Both the position numbers and the translations under genes were made by a program. From JADCRZ01 sp041751095 (GTDB taxonomy: Bacteria > Bacteroidota > Bacteroidia > Chitinophagales > Chitinophagaceae): a DNA stretch of 64,000 nt. Position 1 is the first letter of the stretch, and every line of letters begins with the position of its first letter. Shown in pieces: positions 53,947-63,958 of this stretch. Below the pieces are notes generated by a model. The model had not been told where the DNA came from, ran no database searches, and saw nothing but the letters and a program-made list of their open reading frames with translations. The stretch is from NCBI GenBank assembly GCA_041751095.1, contig JBGSYC010000206.1:38374-102373 (forward strand), read 5' to 3'.

Positions 53947-54738
53947 ATGATCAACCTTGTATATTGTAAGCCCCTGTTGATTGCCATCGCGGTTGCCATT
54001 ACCTCGCTCCTCCAGGCCCAGACAGATTCTGTCCCATCCGGAGTCATTCACTGGAAAAACATAAAGGTCAGGAAAACGGGCACTGGTGAAAGCAGGCAGA
54101 TCGCTAACGGCAGTACTCTCGAACTTGCAAATCTGAGCATCCATGCTTCAACACTTAATCCTGGCCTTAAGAACCATCCGTCCAGGACTGATAACGACTT
54201 TGAAGAACTAATCATTGTGAAAGAAGGTAACCTGAAAGTGAACATCAACGATAGCAGTAAAGTACTTGGTCCCGGGGGAATTGCGTTGATAGTGGCGGGA
54301 GACAGGCAAAGTTTTGAAAACATTTCCGGCAAACCGTCGATTTATTACGTACTTAAATTTAAGTCGAAGAAACCTGTCGACTTGCGGCGTTCTGCAGAGG
54401 CAGGCGGCTCTTTTGTGAAGGACTGGAAAGAATTTACAGTAAGGCAAACGGATAAAGGAGAATCAAGGCCCATCTTCGTCAGGCCTTCCTCTATGTTTCA
54501 AAGGTTTGACGTGCATGCGACGGCGCTGAATCCTCAATTCGTTAGTCATTTGCCACACACTCACCGGGCGGAAGAGATCATCCTCGTAATAAAGGGAAAT
54601 GTGCAGATGCAGATCGGCCAGCATTTTTACGATACCCGCGAAGGGGATTTGATTTTCCTGGCTTCCGGCAGTTTGCATGCTGCAAAGAACATTGGAAGAG
54701 AGCAATGCGGATACTTCGCCATACAATGGAACAATTAA
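53947..54738 (+). CDS. secreted double-cupin protein
   Basis: 263 residues, with a signal-peptide-like start (MINLVYCKPLLIAIAVAITS). Two cupin halves. The second has PHTHRAEEIILVIKGNVQMQIG, the metal-binding H-x-H...E pattern, and EGDLIFLASGSLHAAKN, the third His. The first half has the strand pattern FEELIIVKEGNLKV but lacks the His ligands, so only one metal site is likely. The arrangement is like ureidoglycine aminohydrolase or dioxygenase-type bicupins; function not assigned. Confidence 0.8.
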   Translation: MINLVYCKPLLIAIAVAITSLLQAQTDSVPSGVIHWKNIKVRKTGTGESRQIANGSTLELANLSIHASTLNPGLKNHPSRTDNDFEELIIVKEGNLKVNINDSSKVLGPGGIALIVAGDRQSFENISGKPSIYYVLKFKSKKPVDLRRSAEAGGSFVKDWKEFTVRQTDKGESRPIFVRPSSMFQRFDVHATALNPQFVSHLPHTHRAEEIILVIKGNVQMQIGQHFYDTREGDLIFLASGSLHAAKNIGREQCGYFAIQWNN

Positions 54739-54764
54739 CCTGTTCCTTATTTAAGTAAAAACGC

Positions 54765-54804
54765 GATCAGGCGTCGGAAGGCTTGAGCCGTCTTACGCCT
54801 GATC
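54765..54804. terminator. inverted repeat between convergent genes
   Basis: 10-bp arms GATCAGGCGT / ACGCCTGATC with a smaller CGG/CCG pair inside. It is midway between the plus-strand bicupin and the minus-strand NTF2-like gene, so it could terminate both, but there is no T tract on either side. Confidence 0.55.
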
Positions 54805-54837
54805 ACGGAGAGTTCCATCAGATAAAACCTGTGTTTG

Positions 54838-55269
54838 TCATAAAAGCTTAAAGGCCTGCCGGGCCAGCAATCTCCATTTTCCGCTTTGCTTTTGCCATAC
54901 CAGAAGGATACCTAGCTTCACGGTATTAGGTACGCCACTATCTTTTACATTTCCGGTAAGTTTATGTCTTACCAAAGCCGTCTTCCCTACAATTTTTATC
55001 ACCTGATCAGTAATATCCATGGTAATGAAATCTGATTTTTCGGTTACCAGTGCATTTATAAATGCGGCCTTGTCCTCCATTAAGCCACTTGAATGGCCGT
55101 AGCTTAAATCAGGTGATGCAATGTTATCCAGTAGCTGCTTATCTGCATCGATCATTGCTTTTTTAAGGGTTTCTACTGCTGCGGCTACTTGTTGTTCATC
55201 TCTGCTCTGCGCATGGTTCGCGAAATTGAAAACAAAAGAAAAAACGAAAAGAAAGACAAAAATTTTCAT
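54838..55269 (-). CDS. secreted NTF2-like (DUF4440/SnoaL-type) protein
   Basis: 143 residues. A signal peptide (MKIFVFLFVFSFVFNFANHAQ) is followed by the cone-shaped NTF2-like fold: VETLKKAMIDADKQLLDNIA, SPDLSYGHSSGLMEDKAAF and the strand KLGILLVWQKQSGKWRLLAR. These folds bind small molecules or act as lyases/isomerases; no catalytic residues can be fixed. It lies downstream of the enolase-superfamily gene. Confidence 0.82.
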   Translation of the reverse strand: MKIFVFLFVFSFVFNFANHAQSRDEQQVAAAVETLKKAMIDADKQLLDNIASPDLSYGHSSGLMEDKAAFINALVTEKSDFITMDITDQVIKIVGKTALVRHKLTGNVKDSGVPNTVKLGILLVWQKQSGKWRLLARQAFKLL

Positions 55270-55417
55270 GGTAAATGTTTAATTGCTATTGCAGGTGTTC
55301 AGCCTGAAGTTTTAAGGTCCCTTATTTCATATGTTTAAGATCGATTTATAATGAGGGCCTCCGATGATTTGATGTTCACAAGATAAATACATTTTGAACA
55401 AACAGCGGCATGTTCCA

Positions 55418-56902
55418 TTAACTGTATATCCTGTCGTGCGAACGTTTTTCATCCCACTCTGGTGTTGGTAAGAAATAGCCTTTTGCATTGGGGTGCAGGT
55501 GTTTCTTTACTTCATCGTCATTTAATTCAATTCCGAGGCCGGGTGCAGAAAGTGGAACAGGGGCAAATCCTTTCTCTATCAGTTTTCTGCCGTCTGTTGT
55601 TTTTACAAGGCCTTCCCACCACGGCACATCTACGGAATGATGCTCCAGCGCCAGGAAGTTTTGCGTAGCAGCCGCGCAATGCACGTTAGCCATGAAAGAC
55701 ACAGGTGTGCCAGCGAAGTGCATAGCCATGGCAATTCCTTTTTCTTCCGCATAGTCTCCTATTCTTTTGGTCTCTAATAATCCGCCGGAAGAAGCCAGGT
55801 CAGGATGAATGATGTCTACCGCATGGGCGTCGATAAGCGGTTTGAAATTTTCGAGGAGGTAAATGTCTTCACCAGTTAACGTTGGTGTTTCCAGGGCATT
55901 GGTGATGGTTATTAATTGTTCGGTATACTGCCAGGGAACCATATCTTCCAGCCAGGCAAGGCGGTATTTTTCTATGGATTTGCCAAAACGAATAATGTTG
56001 TTGAGGTCAAAGTGGCCGTAGTGGTCGGTAGAAAGCGGGATGTCAGTTCCAATTACCGAACGTACCTCGCTCACCCTTTGAGCCAGAATTTCGAGTCCTT
56101 TATCAGTGATCTGGATTCCGGTAAACGGGTGCTTCGCGTTGGCGTATGACATATAATCGCCACTCCACTGGCCTAATCCCGAGCCCCAGAATTTATTGTT
56201 AACTAAAGCTCCGGGTGTATTTCTGAGTGCACCTATAGAAACGTCCATTTTCAGCCATGTATATCCCTGATCTACGGTGCGGTATTTTACCCTTTCCTTA
56301 AATTTTTCAAAGTCGTCAGATTCAGGTGTGTCAGCATATAAGCGTATGCTATCGCGGTACCTCCCGCCTAACAATTGCCAGGCTGGTACATTATAAGCTT
56401 TTCCGCATAAATCCCAGAGCGCCATTTCCACTGCGCATACCCCACCTGCCTGACGCGCCTGTCCGCCAAACTGCTTGATGGTTTTGAATAACATTTCCAC
56501 GTTACAGGGGTTCTGTCCAAGAATACGGCTTTTGAGGAAAAGAGCATAACGTTCATCTGCACCATCTCTAACTTCACCCAATCCGTAAATACCCTGGTTT
56601 GTATCAATCCTTATGATAGGAGTACGCCCAACATTCTGGACTACACAGTATCGCATGTCTGTAATTTTCAGGTCGGAAGGACGTGAAGTTCTTTTAACAT
56701 TAGCCGTCGTCTGTGCAATAGTGTCTTCGATAGAAAGATTCATTAATCCTGTGAGCGTTATGCCACCGAGCGCAGCCTTCCTGAGAAAGTCGCGGCGGTT
56801 GTCTTTCGTTGCAGGATTTGCCAATTCCGCCTGCATAGCCGCGGAGGTAGCCTTTTCCTGTGCTTTGTGCTTCTCAACGATCTGTTGTAAGATGGTTTTC
56901 AT
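55418..56902 (-). CDS. Tat-exported enolase-superfamily enzyme (mandelate racemase/muconate lactonising type)
   Basis: 494 residues. A twin-arginine signal, DNRRDFLRKAALGG (R36-R37), follows a 35-residue N-terminal extension. The catalytic barrel has LKMDVSIG (K in the second strand), STDHYGHFD (Asp), WLEDMVPW (Glu), TGEDIYLLENF and HPDLASSGGL, the usual metal ligands and base. Close to sugar-acid dehydratases such as the galactonate/mannonate group. Substrate unassigned. The export signal agrees with tatA in the window. Next to SusC/SusD, so a periplasmic step in catabolism of an imported nutrient is plausible. Confidence 0.85.
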   Translation of the reverse strand: MKTILQQIVEKHKAQEKATSAAMQAELANPATKDNRRDFLRKAALGGITLTGLMNLSIEDTIAQTTANVKRTSRPSDLKITDMRYCVVQNVGRTPIIRIDTNQGIYGLGEVRDGADERYALFLKSRILGQNPCNVEMLFKTIKQFGGQARQAGGVCAVEMALWDLCGKAYNVPAWQLLGGRYRDSIRLYADTPESDDFEKFKERVKYRTVDQGYTWLKMDVSIGALRNTPGALVNNKFWGSGLGQWSGDYMSYANAKHPFTGIQITDKGLEILAQRVSEVRSVIGTDIPLSTDHYGHFDLNNIIRFGKSIEKYRLAWLEDMVPWQYTEQLITITNALETPTLTGEDIYLLENFKPLIDAHAVDIIHPDLASSGGLLETKRIGDYAEEKGIAMAMHFAGTPVSFMANVHCAAATQNFLALEHHSVDVPWWEGLVKTTDGRKLIEKGFAPVPLSAPGLGIELNDDEVKKHLHPNAKGYFLPTPEWDEKRSHDRIYS

Positions 56903-57103
56903 GATGTTAATGGTTATAAGTGAAATAGGTTAACTGATTCGAAAGGCATTTTTGTAAAGCATGGGTTCTTTTCAACCCTTCTAATAAAAAATACAATCAA
57001 GGAAATATATAGTCACTGCTGATCAACCCGTCGGTTTTACTTGTTTAAACAGGGAAAACCGGCGGTAACAGAATTTACGCCAATAATCGGGTAATCTCAA
57101 TTG

Positions 57104-58627
57104 TTACGGCTTATCCCACCATACTCTTGTATCCAGGTTATCAGGTCCCATCCTTGCAATAGCCGCATTTACATTTGTAGTGTTCACGGAAATTTCGGAA
57201 TTCGGATAGGTAAGCCTCCTGATAAAATCACCACTGATACTTTTTCCGGGGAACGGATTAGGAGTTAACTGGGGAAAACCACTTCGCCTGAAATTCGCGA
57301 AAGCTTCCGGCCCGTTCAGGAACGAAGCGATCCAGTATTGTGTATTGATCTGTTGCAGTGCCGTTGCTGCCGAAAAGGGATTTGCCATCAGGTAAGTTTG
57401 TATAGCACCGGCGGGCACAGCAGATGCAGGATCAAAAACAGCCATTTGTTCCATATGTGCGGTAACACCTGCCTCATAATACCCCTGCACGGAGCCCGTT
57501 GTTATCCATCCTCTGTGCCTTGCTTCAGCGAGTAAAAGTTGACTTTGCGCAGCCGTAACGAGGAACATAGGGGCAGTTAGTTTAGCCAGCCGGTTGCGGT
57601 CGACCTGGCTAAAATCATAAAAACTGGCGAGTCCACGGCTTGTGGCTACCGGTACAATGGTGGCATTGTTATGACCCAGAGGCATTCCGATCTGGTCTGC
57701 CGGTCTGAAAGAAGCACGGGCTGCCGTTTGTTCAGGTCCGGATTTTGCTCCGACATACCTTACCGCTATGGACATCAGGCGTGGATCATTGGTGCTTTTA
57801 AGGTAATTAACGAATGGCTCCGCCAGGTAATAATTACTTGCTTCTGTTGAGTTCAGCGTATTGCCGATGCCATTTCTGTAGTTGTTGTCGTGCCTCACGG
57901 CTGCGTTGTTGGCGTTTGATGTGATTACCCCTCCCTGAAAGGCGACCTTTGCAACCGCGGAAGCCTGGGTAGGGTCTACCTTGCTCAATCGCATACCGGC
58001 CCGTAAAAGAAGCGAATACCCAAACATTTTCCACTGACTTATGTTTCCGCCGTACATGATATCGGCAGGTTCAAGCCTCCCCGTTGCGCTGAGGGCGGCT
58101 GATGCTTCCGTCAGCTCTTTTATGATATCGGCGTAAATGTCTTTCTGGGCATCATAAACCGGAAAAAAGTTCTGGTCGGTATATCCGGTACCCCCCTGGA
58201 AGTACGGGATATCCCCATATGTATCGGTCAGAACCATAAATGCATACGCCTGCGTGATCCGGGCCATGTTCAGCAGGTTACTTCTGTCGGGTTGGGCTCT
58301 GGCCGCTTTAATGACATCTCTGGTGTTTCGAATAACATTACGGTAGTAAGCCTGCCACAGCAATTGCGTAGCATCGCGGTTATCCTGATTATAATTAGCT
58401 CCTGTTAAAACCCCGGAATTAGGTGTAATCACCTGCTGAACAATCCCCAATTCATATACAAGTGGTGAACCAAAAGATAAATTGAGGGTCGCGGTATTCA
58501 GCTGGAATGCAGGATCAATTGTGATGGCGCCCGTTTTACTTGTATTCAGTTCATCATAATTTTTATCACATGACGAAAACATTACCAGAAAAACAGCAAT
58601 GAGATGTAAACCCGATATTTTTTTCAT
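57104..58627 (-). CDS. SusD/RagB-type nutrient-binding lipoprotein
   Basis: About 507 residues from the Met at 58627 (M3 of the open frame), the start of a lipoprotein signal with lipobox FSSC and the lipid-anchored Cys near residue 20. Helical TPR-like repeats in the first half (TQLLWQAYYRNVIRNTRDVI; LNMARITQAYAFMVLTDTYGDIPY). This sequence type is the SusD-like_2 group. It sits on the surface as lid of the SusC channel and lies 11 bases downstream of it. Confidence 0.9.
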   Translation of the reverse strand: MKKISGLHLIAVFLVMFSSCDKNYDELNTSKTGAITIDPAFQLNTATLNLSFGSPLVYELGIVQQVITPNSGVLTGANYNQDNRDATQLLWQAYYRNVIRNTRDVIKAARAQPDRSNLLNMARITQAYAFMVLTDTYGDIPYFQGGTGYTDQNFFPVYDAQKDIYADIIKELTEASAALSATGRLEPADIMYGGNISQWKMFGYSLLLRAGMRLSKVDPTQASAVAKVAFQGGVITSNANNAAVRHDNNYRNGIGNTLNSTEASNYYLAEPFVNYLKSTNDPRLMSIAVRYVGAKSGPEQTAARASFRPADQIGMPLGHNNATIVPVATSRGLASFYDFSQVDRNRLAKLTAPMFLVTAAQSQLLLAEARHRGWITTGSVQGYYEAGVTAHMEQMAVFDPASAVPAGAIQTYLMANPFSAATALQQINTQYWIASFLNGPEAFANFRRSGFPQLTPNPFPGKSISGDFIRRLTYPNSEISVNTTNVNAAIARMGPDNLDTRVWWDKP

Positions 58628-58638
58628 GGCCACTTTGC

Positions 58639-61600
58639 TTAAAATTTAATATTTAGGTTAAAGCCTATTCCTCTTGTGGATGGAAGGCCTGTAGACTCCA
58701 GTCCTACAAGATTATCCGAACTGTACCCGAAGGATTCCGGATCGATATTTGGAACCCATTTCTTCAACATCAATACATTGTTTGCGACAAGGTTAAATCT
58801 TACGCCTTTTACGGGAAACTTCTCAGGCAGGAACTTTGTAAAATCATATCCCATAGTCACCTGGCGAAGCTTCCAGTATCCGGCATCATAAACAACGGGT
58901 TCAACCAGAGCCAAAGACCGGACGGTTTCCCAAAAAGCCTGAACAGGCGCTACGTTTTTATTCGCGCCCCCTGCTTCATTTACGCCATCGCCTACCACTC
59001 CTCCTTCTCTGCCCTGCAGGGTCATTTTGTGCAGGCCGTGACGGGTAGCATTAAAATTTGTACCTGAGATCATTTTACCACCTAATTTAAAATCAATCAG
59101 GAAAGACAAACTGACTCCCTTGTAATTGAATGCATTATTGAATCCGCCCACCCATTTAGGCAAGGCACTTCCGAAATTTATCAGGTCAGTAGTTCTTAAT
59201 GGAAGTCCGTTGGTGCCGAATATCCGGTTGCCATTTGCATCCCTTCTAAATCCAAATCCCGCCAGCTGGCCCATTTCCTGCCCTACTATTTGCCTGAGCT
59301 CACCGTTGAAGATATGGGTGCCGACGGTAATTCTTTCCCCCGGTTTACTTGTCAGCAGACTCAATACTTTGGTAATATTATATGCACCATTTGCGGTAAA
59401 CTCCCATTGAAAATCGTTTGATTTTACCGGTACGATGTTCACCAGCATTTCTAACCCCAGGTTCCTGCTTTGACCGCTATTGATTCGGGTATCCACAAAA
59501 CCTGAAGCGTCTGAGATTTGCGCCTGCACGATTTGATCGGTAGTAATTTTCCGGTATGCTGCCAGATCGATCCCCAGCCGGTTGTCGAACAGTTTCAGTT
59601 CAAGGCCTACTTCGAATTCAGAAACACTCATAGGCCTTAAGTTCGGGTTTGGCAGTGTGTTTCCACCAGCCGATCCAAGCGGTTGCAAAGATCCGGACGG
59701 CGTAGGAGCCAGGTTACTGTTGACATTATAAAACAAAACGTTTGAATATTCCGGAACGTCACTATCACTCCCTACCTGTGCATAAGCAGCCCTCAGTTTT
59801 CCAAAAGTCAACCAGCCGGGCAGGGTGTTAAAAGATTCTGAGAATATATAACTTGCAGAAATTGATGGATACAATATACTTCTGTTTGCCTGAGATAATG
59901 TGGAAAACCAGTCATTCCGCAGGGTTCCGGTTAAATACAGAAAACGTTTAAACGAGATTTCTGCAGAACCATACAGCGAGTTCACGCCTCTTTCCCTCAG
60001 ATCGTACAGCGGGTCTTTTGCCCTTCCATTCTGTACGGTATAAAGGCCTCTCACCACAAAGTCTGTCACCTGTACGCTATTTAGGTCGGAACGCCTTTTC
60101 ATATGGTTCCCGCCAAAACTCATGTCCACGCCGAAGTCTCCGAATTCTTTACTGCCAGACAATAAGAAGTCTGCGTTAAGTTCCCTGAAACGCCGTGCTT
60201 CCTGGGTATAAATGCCGTCCACAAAGCCGGCCGGGGCAGGCGCGCGCGATGCCTGCCCGGTTGGGAAGTTATTATAGTCCTGGTCGCGTGACCAGAAATC
60301 CTGGCCGATCCGGCCCTGAAGGAAAAGCCATGGCAGGATGTTATACTTTGCAGAAACATTTCCGAAAATCCTGTCTCTCCTGATGTTCTGAAACTGTTCG
60401 GCTAATACCCAATATGGGTTTGTTCGATTCCTGAACCGTGAATAAACAAATTCGCTGCCCTGCGCATTATATTTTTTCTCATTCAACAAGTCCAGTGGCA
60501 TAGAATTGGCCAGGTTATACAACGACACGGGAATGGTATTGTCCTGGTTGCCCACGTTCGGCGCGTTCTTGTTGAACTCCCTCGAATAGTTCATATTGCC
60601 TCTGAAGCTCAGCTTATCAGATAATTCATAGCTGAAACCAAGATTTACCGTGTTTCTCCTGAATGTATTGTTGGGGACAATCCCAAGGCTGCTCAGGTTT
60701 GAGAGGGAAAGATTAATGCCACCCTTTGGGCCACCGGACGACAACGACACGGTATTTGACAGGTTCTGCCCGTTCCTGAAAAACCTGCTGATAATGTTGC
60801 GCTGCGGCACGTAAGGAACAGTAACGCCGTCAAACAAAACCTGAGTCATGCCGGGTTGAAATTTTTCACCAAAGGACCACTGTCCTGAAGTTGGGTTAGG
60901 TGTGGTTGGCCGCACACCATTTTCTCCCTGACCGTATTCATATTGGTAATCGGTAAAATCCAGCGGTTCCTCATTGGTATAATTTACATTATATGTTACA
61001 CCGATCCCTTTGCCTTCTCCCTTTGTTTTTGTGGTGATCATAACTACACCATCTTTGGCTCGTGAACCATACAATGCTGAGGCTGCAGCGCCTTTCAGAA
61101 TGGTCATACTTTCCACATCATCCGGGTTGATGCTGGAAAGGCCGTCACCTCCATCGGAGGTATTTCCAATTACTCCTCCTCTGGTACCTATTGACCCGTC
61201 AGAACCTACATTATTCGGGTTGCTCCCGAAATTGGTATTGTCCACTGGCACGCCATTAATAACAATAAGTGGATTGTTTTGACCGCTAATTGACGATTGA
61301 CCCCGGATACGGATCTTGGAAGTGCCACCCGGCCCTGTTCCCAACCCTGATATGTTCACCCCCGCAATTTTGCCCTGTAAGGCATTCATCACATTAGGCG
61401 TACGGTTAACGGTCAGTTGATCGGTACTTACAGTAGACGTAGAATAACCCAATCTCCGGGCTTCTTTCCTGATACCCAAAGCCGTAACTACCACTTCTCC
61501 CAGGCTATTCGCATTTTCCTCAAGTGAAATACTGATCCGGCTTTGATTGCCTACAGCGATTTCCCTGGTGTTGAAACCAACGTAACTGACTACCAAAACT

Positions 61601-61827
61601 GCATTTGCGGGTGCGCTGATGCTGAAATTACCATTGGCGTCTGAATTAGTACCGAGTTGTGTATTTTTAATCAGAATAGTAGCTCCGCTTACAGGAGCCT
61701 GATCTTTTGCAGAAACAACGGTTCCGGTGATCTGTTTGTTTTGTGCCCTAACAGACTTGTTCGGGATGATGACGGTGATCCACATGCATAGCAAACAACA
61801 GATGAGTCGTAGATTGCTCATAAGCAT
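58639..61827 (-). CDS. SusC/RagA-type TonB-linked outer-membrane transporter
   Basis: About 1060 residues. Start chosen at 61827 because the signal peptide (SNLRLICCLLCMWITVII) begins there; 61821 is equally possible. Mature order: a carboxypeptidase-D regulatory-like domain (ITGTVVSAKDQAPVSGATIL), the TonB box/plug start EVVVTALGIRKE, the plug domain with GTSKIRIRGQSSISG and VINGVPVDNTNFG, then the 22-strand barrel ending with RGIGFNLNIKF. Pairs with the downstream SusD to import polymers or peptides with TonB energy. Confidence 0.95.
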   Translation of the reverse strand: MLMSNLRLICCLLCMWITVIIPNKSVRAQNKQITGTVVSAKDQAPVSGATILIKNTQLGTNSDANGNFSISAPANAVLVVSYVGFNTREIAVGNQSRISISLEENANSLGEVVVTALGIRKEARRLGYSTSTVSTDQLTVNRTPNVMNALQGKIAGVNISGLGTGPGGTSKIRIRGQSSISGQNNPLIVINGVPVDNTNFGSNPNNVGSDGSIGTRGGVIGNTSDGGDGLSSINPDDVESMTILKGAAASALYGSRAKDGVVMITTKTKGEGKGIGVTYNVNYTNEEPLDFTDYQYEYGQGENGVRPTTPNPTSGQWSFGEKFQPGMTQVLFDGVTVPYVPQRNIISRFFRNGQNLSNTVSLSSGGPKGGINLSLSNLSSLGIVPNNTFRRNTVNLGFSYELSDKLSFRGNMNYSREFNKNAPNVGNQDNTIPVSLYNLANSMPLDLLNEKKYNAQGSEFVYSRFRNRTNPYWVLAEQFQNIRRDRIFGNVSAKYNILPWLFLQGRIGQDFWSRDQDYNNFPTGQASRAPAPAGFVDGIYTQEARRFRELNADFLLSGSKEFGDFGVDMSFGGNHMKRRSDLNSVQVTDFVVRGLYTVQNGRAKDPLYDLRERGVNSLYGSAEISFKRFLYLTGTLRNDWFSTLSQANRSILYPSISASYIFSESFNTLPGWLTFGKLRAAYAQVGSDSDVPEYSNVLFYNVNSNLAPTPSGSLQPLGSAGGNTLPNPNLRPMSVSEFEVGLELKLFDNRLGIDLAAYRKITTDQIVQAQISDASGFVDTRINSGQSRNLGLEMLVNIVPVKSNDFQWEFTANGAYNITKVLSLLTSKPGERITVGTHIFNGELRQIVGQEMGQLAGFGFRRDANGNRIFGTNGLPLRTTDLINFGSALPKWVGGFNNAFNYKGVSLSFLIDFKLGGKMISGTNFNATRHGLHKMTLQGREGGVVGDGVNEAGGANKNVAPVQAFWETVRSLALVEPVVYDAGYWKLRQVTMGYDFTKFLPEKFPVKGVRFNLVANNVLMLKKWVPNIDPESFGYSSDNLVGLESTGLPSTRGIGFNLNIKF

Positions 61828-62157
61828 ACATTTTGGTTTTGATGAGTTATCGCTCTTTTTTACAAGTATTATCACAACTTAAGAAATGGCTTCTTATATA
61901 TTCCATTCACAAGGGAAAGAAATATTTTAAGAATACATTAAAAGGGAGCATTTCCTTCGGATATGGCAATAGCTGTAGAAAAGTAAATGAGATACCTAAG
62001 TTATTATTTATTTGTTATAAGTCTTTAATTTTTCTTGTAAACCCGCACCGGCACTTTGAACCGGCTGTCTGCCTGCTTTATCCGGATTTCATTTTTTATA
62101 CATGAAAGACAGACACATAAAAATAGCCCTTAACCGGAATGTAAAAGCTCTTTGACC

Positions 62158-63456
62158 TTATTGCTTCGAAAGCCGGTAGATAAAAATTGCCGCTCTTTGG
62201 ATCAGCAGGGGAAACTCTTTCAGGTTAATAATTTCTCCTGGTGCATGCGCTCCACGGCCACTCGCTCCCAACCCATCAAGACAATCGAGATACTCCGCTA
62301 AATAGGAGATATCCCCTGCACCGCGACTGCCGGGGTCGCCGGCCTGCGTTGGCCCCAGGCCCATGTCGCTGCTGACCCTGCTCAGGATGTTAACGAGATT
62401 ATTGTTGCCTTTGGTAGGTTCCATGGAAGGGATACCGTCTTCAAATTTAATTTGTGCACCAGTACCTGGTAAGTTGTTAGTTGACGTGATCGTTTTCATC
62501 CTTGCACGGGCATTTTCTTTTTGTTTCTCTGAAAGAAACCGAAGGTCTCCCTTTACAATCGCGGAAGGTGAAATAATATTCTGCTTACCTGAAACAACCG
62601 CCCGGTTTGTGGCGGAGTCGAAGCTGATTTCTGAGCCGCCGATAAATAATCCGGGGTTGAAGGTCAGGTATTTTTCACCGGAAAGCTGGTCCCGAAAGCT
62701 GTTTACGATCCGTGCCGCTTCGTAAATAGCTCCGTAGTTGTTATTAAAAATCCCGGAAGAATGTGCCTGTCTGCCTTGTACATTCAGCTGCCAACTGCTT
62801 GAGCCCCGGCGGGCTGTGGCCACGGTGTTTAGTCCGTTTGCAGTTTCAAACGCCAGTGCGATATCAGCATCTTTGCCTCTTTGGATGAAATCTGCCCTGC
62901 TCACAGAAACGGGGGAGCCCGATTTTTCTTCATCACCGGTGAAGTATGACGTTACAGAGATATTCTTTAGCAGGTCTAAATCGTGTAAAGCTTTCAGTGC
63001 GGCGAAGATTACCACATCGCCACCTTTCATGTCGTTTACGCCCTGCCCGGTTGCCGTAGAGTCATTAAGGACTTTATATGGGTTTGCCGGCATATCCGGT
63101 TCGAAAACGGTATCAAGATGGCCAATAAGAAACAGCTTTTTTCCTTTTCCCTTTCTCCAGGCCACCAGGTGGCCTGCACGTTTAAGTGAATCAGGTAATT
63201 TTATCCATCCGGTTTGAAAACCTATGGTTTCAAACTTTTTTTTCAGCACGTCTCCAACTTGTTTAACTCCTGCAGTATTTAGCGTGCCGCTGTTGATGTT
63301 TACGATCTCTTCAAGCAATTGCAGCGTTTCAGGCATTTGCTTGTTGATGAGGCTGACGATCTTTTGTTCTTCAGTTGCAAGCTTTTGTGCATCACATATC
63401 CATGTAACTGTTAGCAGTGCGATTATCAGATTAATCTTTGGGTAATTCAACCTCAT
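62158..63456 (-). CDS. secreted M20 family metallopeptidase (glutamate carboxypeptidase type)
   Basis: 432 residues with a signal peptide (MRLNYPKINLIIALLTVTWICDA). Zinc ligands and catalytic Asp in LIGHLDTVFEP, the bridging Asp in GQGVNDMKGGDVV, the catalytic Glu in TGDEEKSGSP, a later His block in GRGAHAPGE, and the dimerisation lid domain in the middle. Resembles carboxypeptidase G2. Its position upstream of SusC/SusD suggests the pair imports peptides or acyl-glutamate compounds. Confidence 0.88.
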   Translation of the reverse strand: MRLNYPKINLIIALLTVTWICDAQKLATEEQKIVSLINKQMPETLQLLEEIVNINSGTLNTAGVKQVGDVLKKKFETIGFQTGWIKLPDSLKRAGHLVAWRKGKGKKLFLIGHLDTVFEPDMPANPYKVLNDSTATGQGVNDMKGGDVVIFAALKALHDLDLLKNISVTSYFTGDEEKSGSPVSVSRADFIQRGKDADIALAFETANGLNTVATARRGSSSWQLNVQGRQAHSSGIFNNNYGAIYEAARIVNSFRDQLSGEKYLTFNPGLFIGGSEISFDSATNRAVVSGKQNIISPSAIVKGDLRFLSEKQKENARARMKTITSTNNLPGTGAQIKFEDGIPSMEPTKGNNNLVNILSRVSSDMGLGPTQAGDPGSRGAGDISYLAEYLDCLDGLGASGRGAHAPGEIINLKEFPLLIQRAAIFIYRLSKQ

Positions 63457-63783
63457 GTCAGAAAAAGTTTATTGCCGTTGTGGCGTTTACTCCGGAATTT
63501 AAAACAACAATTTAGTCATAAACCTTATACGGTTGCCGTCTTTGTTCCGGAGGAGCAATACGGCGATAGAACCGCCGCCACGCTTAGCCGCGTTCCATCC
63601 TTCGTGCTATGTTCTGCAATTGCGGTATGTTGGAATTCAAAAGCATGAACCGTTCCTATCTTTAGATTTGTATTAGAGATTTTTAATATAAAAGACTATT
63701 ACTATTACCCTTTCTTTTTTGGTACTTTTTTCTTTAGAAATCAACGTGGAAATGTGGATAAACTAATTTTGTAAAACAACCTG
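63457..63783. other. gap before the IS110-type element region
   Basis: No gene. 63541-63660 contains CGCCGCCACGC and other GC-rich text without coding sense; 63660-63780 is AT-rich. The left end of the element that starts at the window edge must lie in or before this stretch but shows no terminal inverted repeat, as expected for IS110. Confidence 0.4.
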
Positions 63784-63921
63784 CCGGCATAAGCGCATTA
63801 GGTTCCTCCAAGGTATTCAGACCTATGTTCCGTTTTAATCTTATGCCGGTTTTTTTGAACAGGAATCAAATAGAAAATTAGGTTTTCAGGCCTATTATTA
63901 AGGTATTGATATGTTCAAAAA
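63784..63921 (+). ncRNA. candidate bridge RNA: two consecutive looped hairpins
   Basis: Hairpin 1: a perfect 10-bp basal stem CCGGCATAAG (63784-63793) with CTTATGCCGG (63840-63849). Inside it are an upper stem CATTAGGT with ACCTATG (one bulged T) and a 17-base loop TCCTCCAAGGTATTCAG. Hairpin 2: a perfect 10-bp basal stem TTTTTGAACA (63852-63861) with TGTTCAAAAA (63912-63921), an upper stem AATAG/CTATT, and an 18-base loop. Both hairpins repeat the words ATTAGGTT and AAGGTATT. They lie 40-170 bases before an IS110-type start codon. IS110-family bridge RNAs of about 180 nt lie upstream of the recombinase with a target and a donor loop; the match is in layout only. Hairpin 1 plus T7 also resembles a terminator. 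Confidence 0.5.
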
Positions 63922-63958
63922 TCAGGTTGATTTATTCACCTCTTAAACGTAAGATAGT

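Noticed and set aside
63840..63856. Hairpin 1 with T7 as a plain rho-independent terminator of an upstream gene
   Set aside because: No plus-strand gene ends upstream within the window, and the loops of 17 and 18 bases repeat shared words; the bridge RNA reading explains more, though it is not proven.
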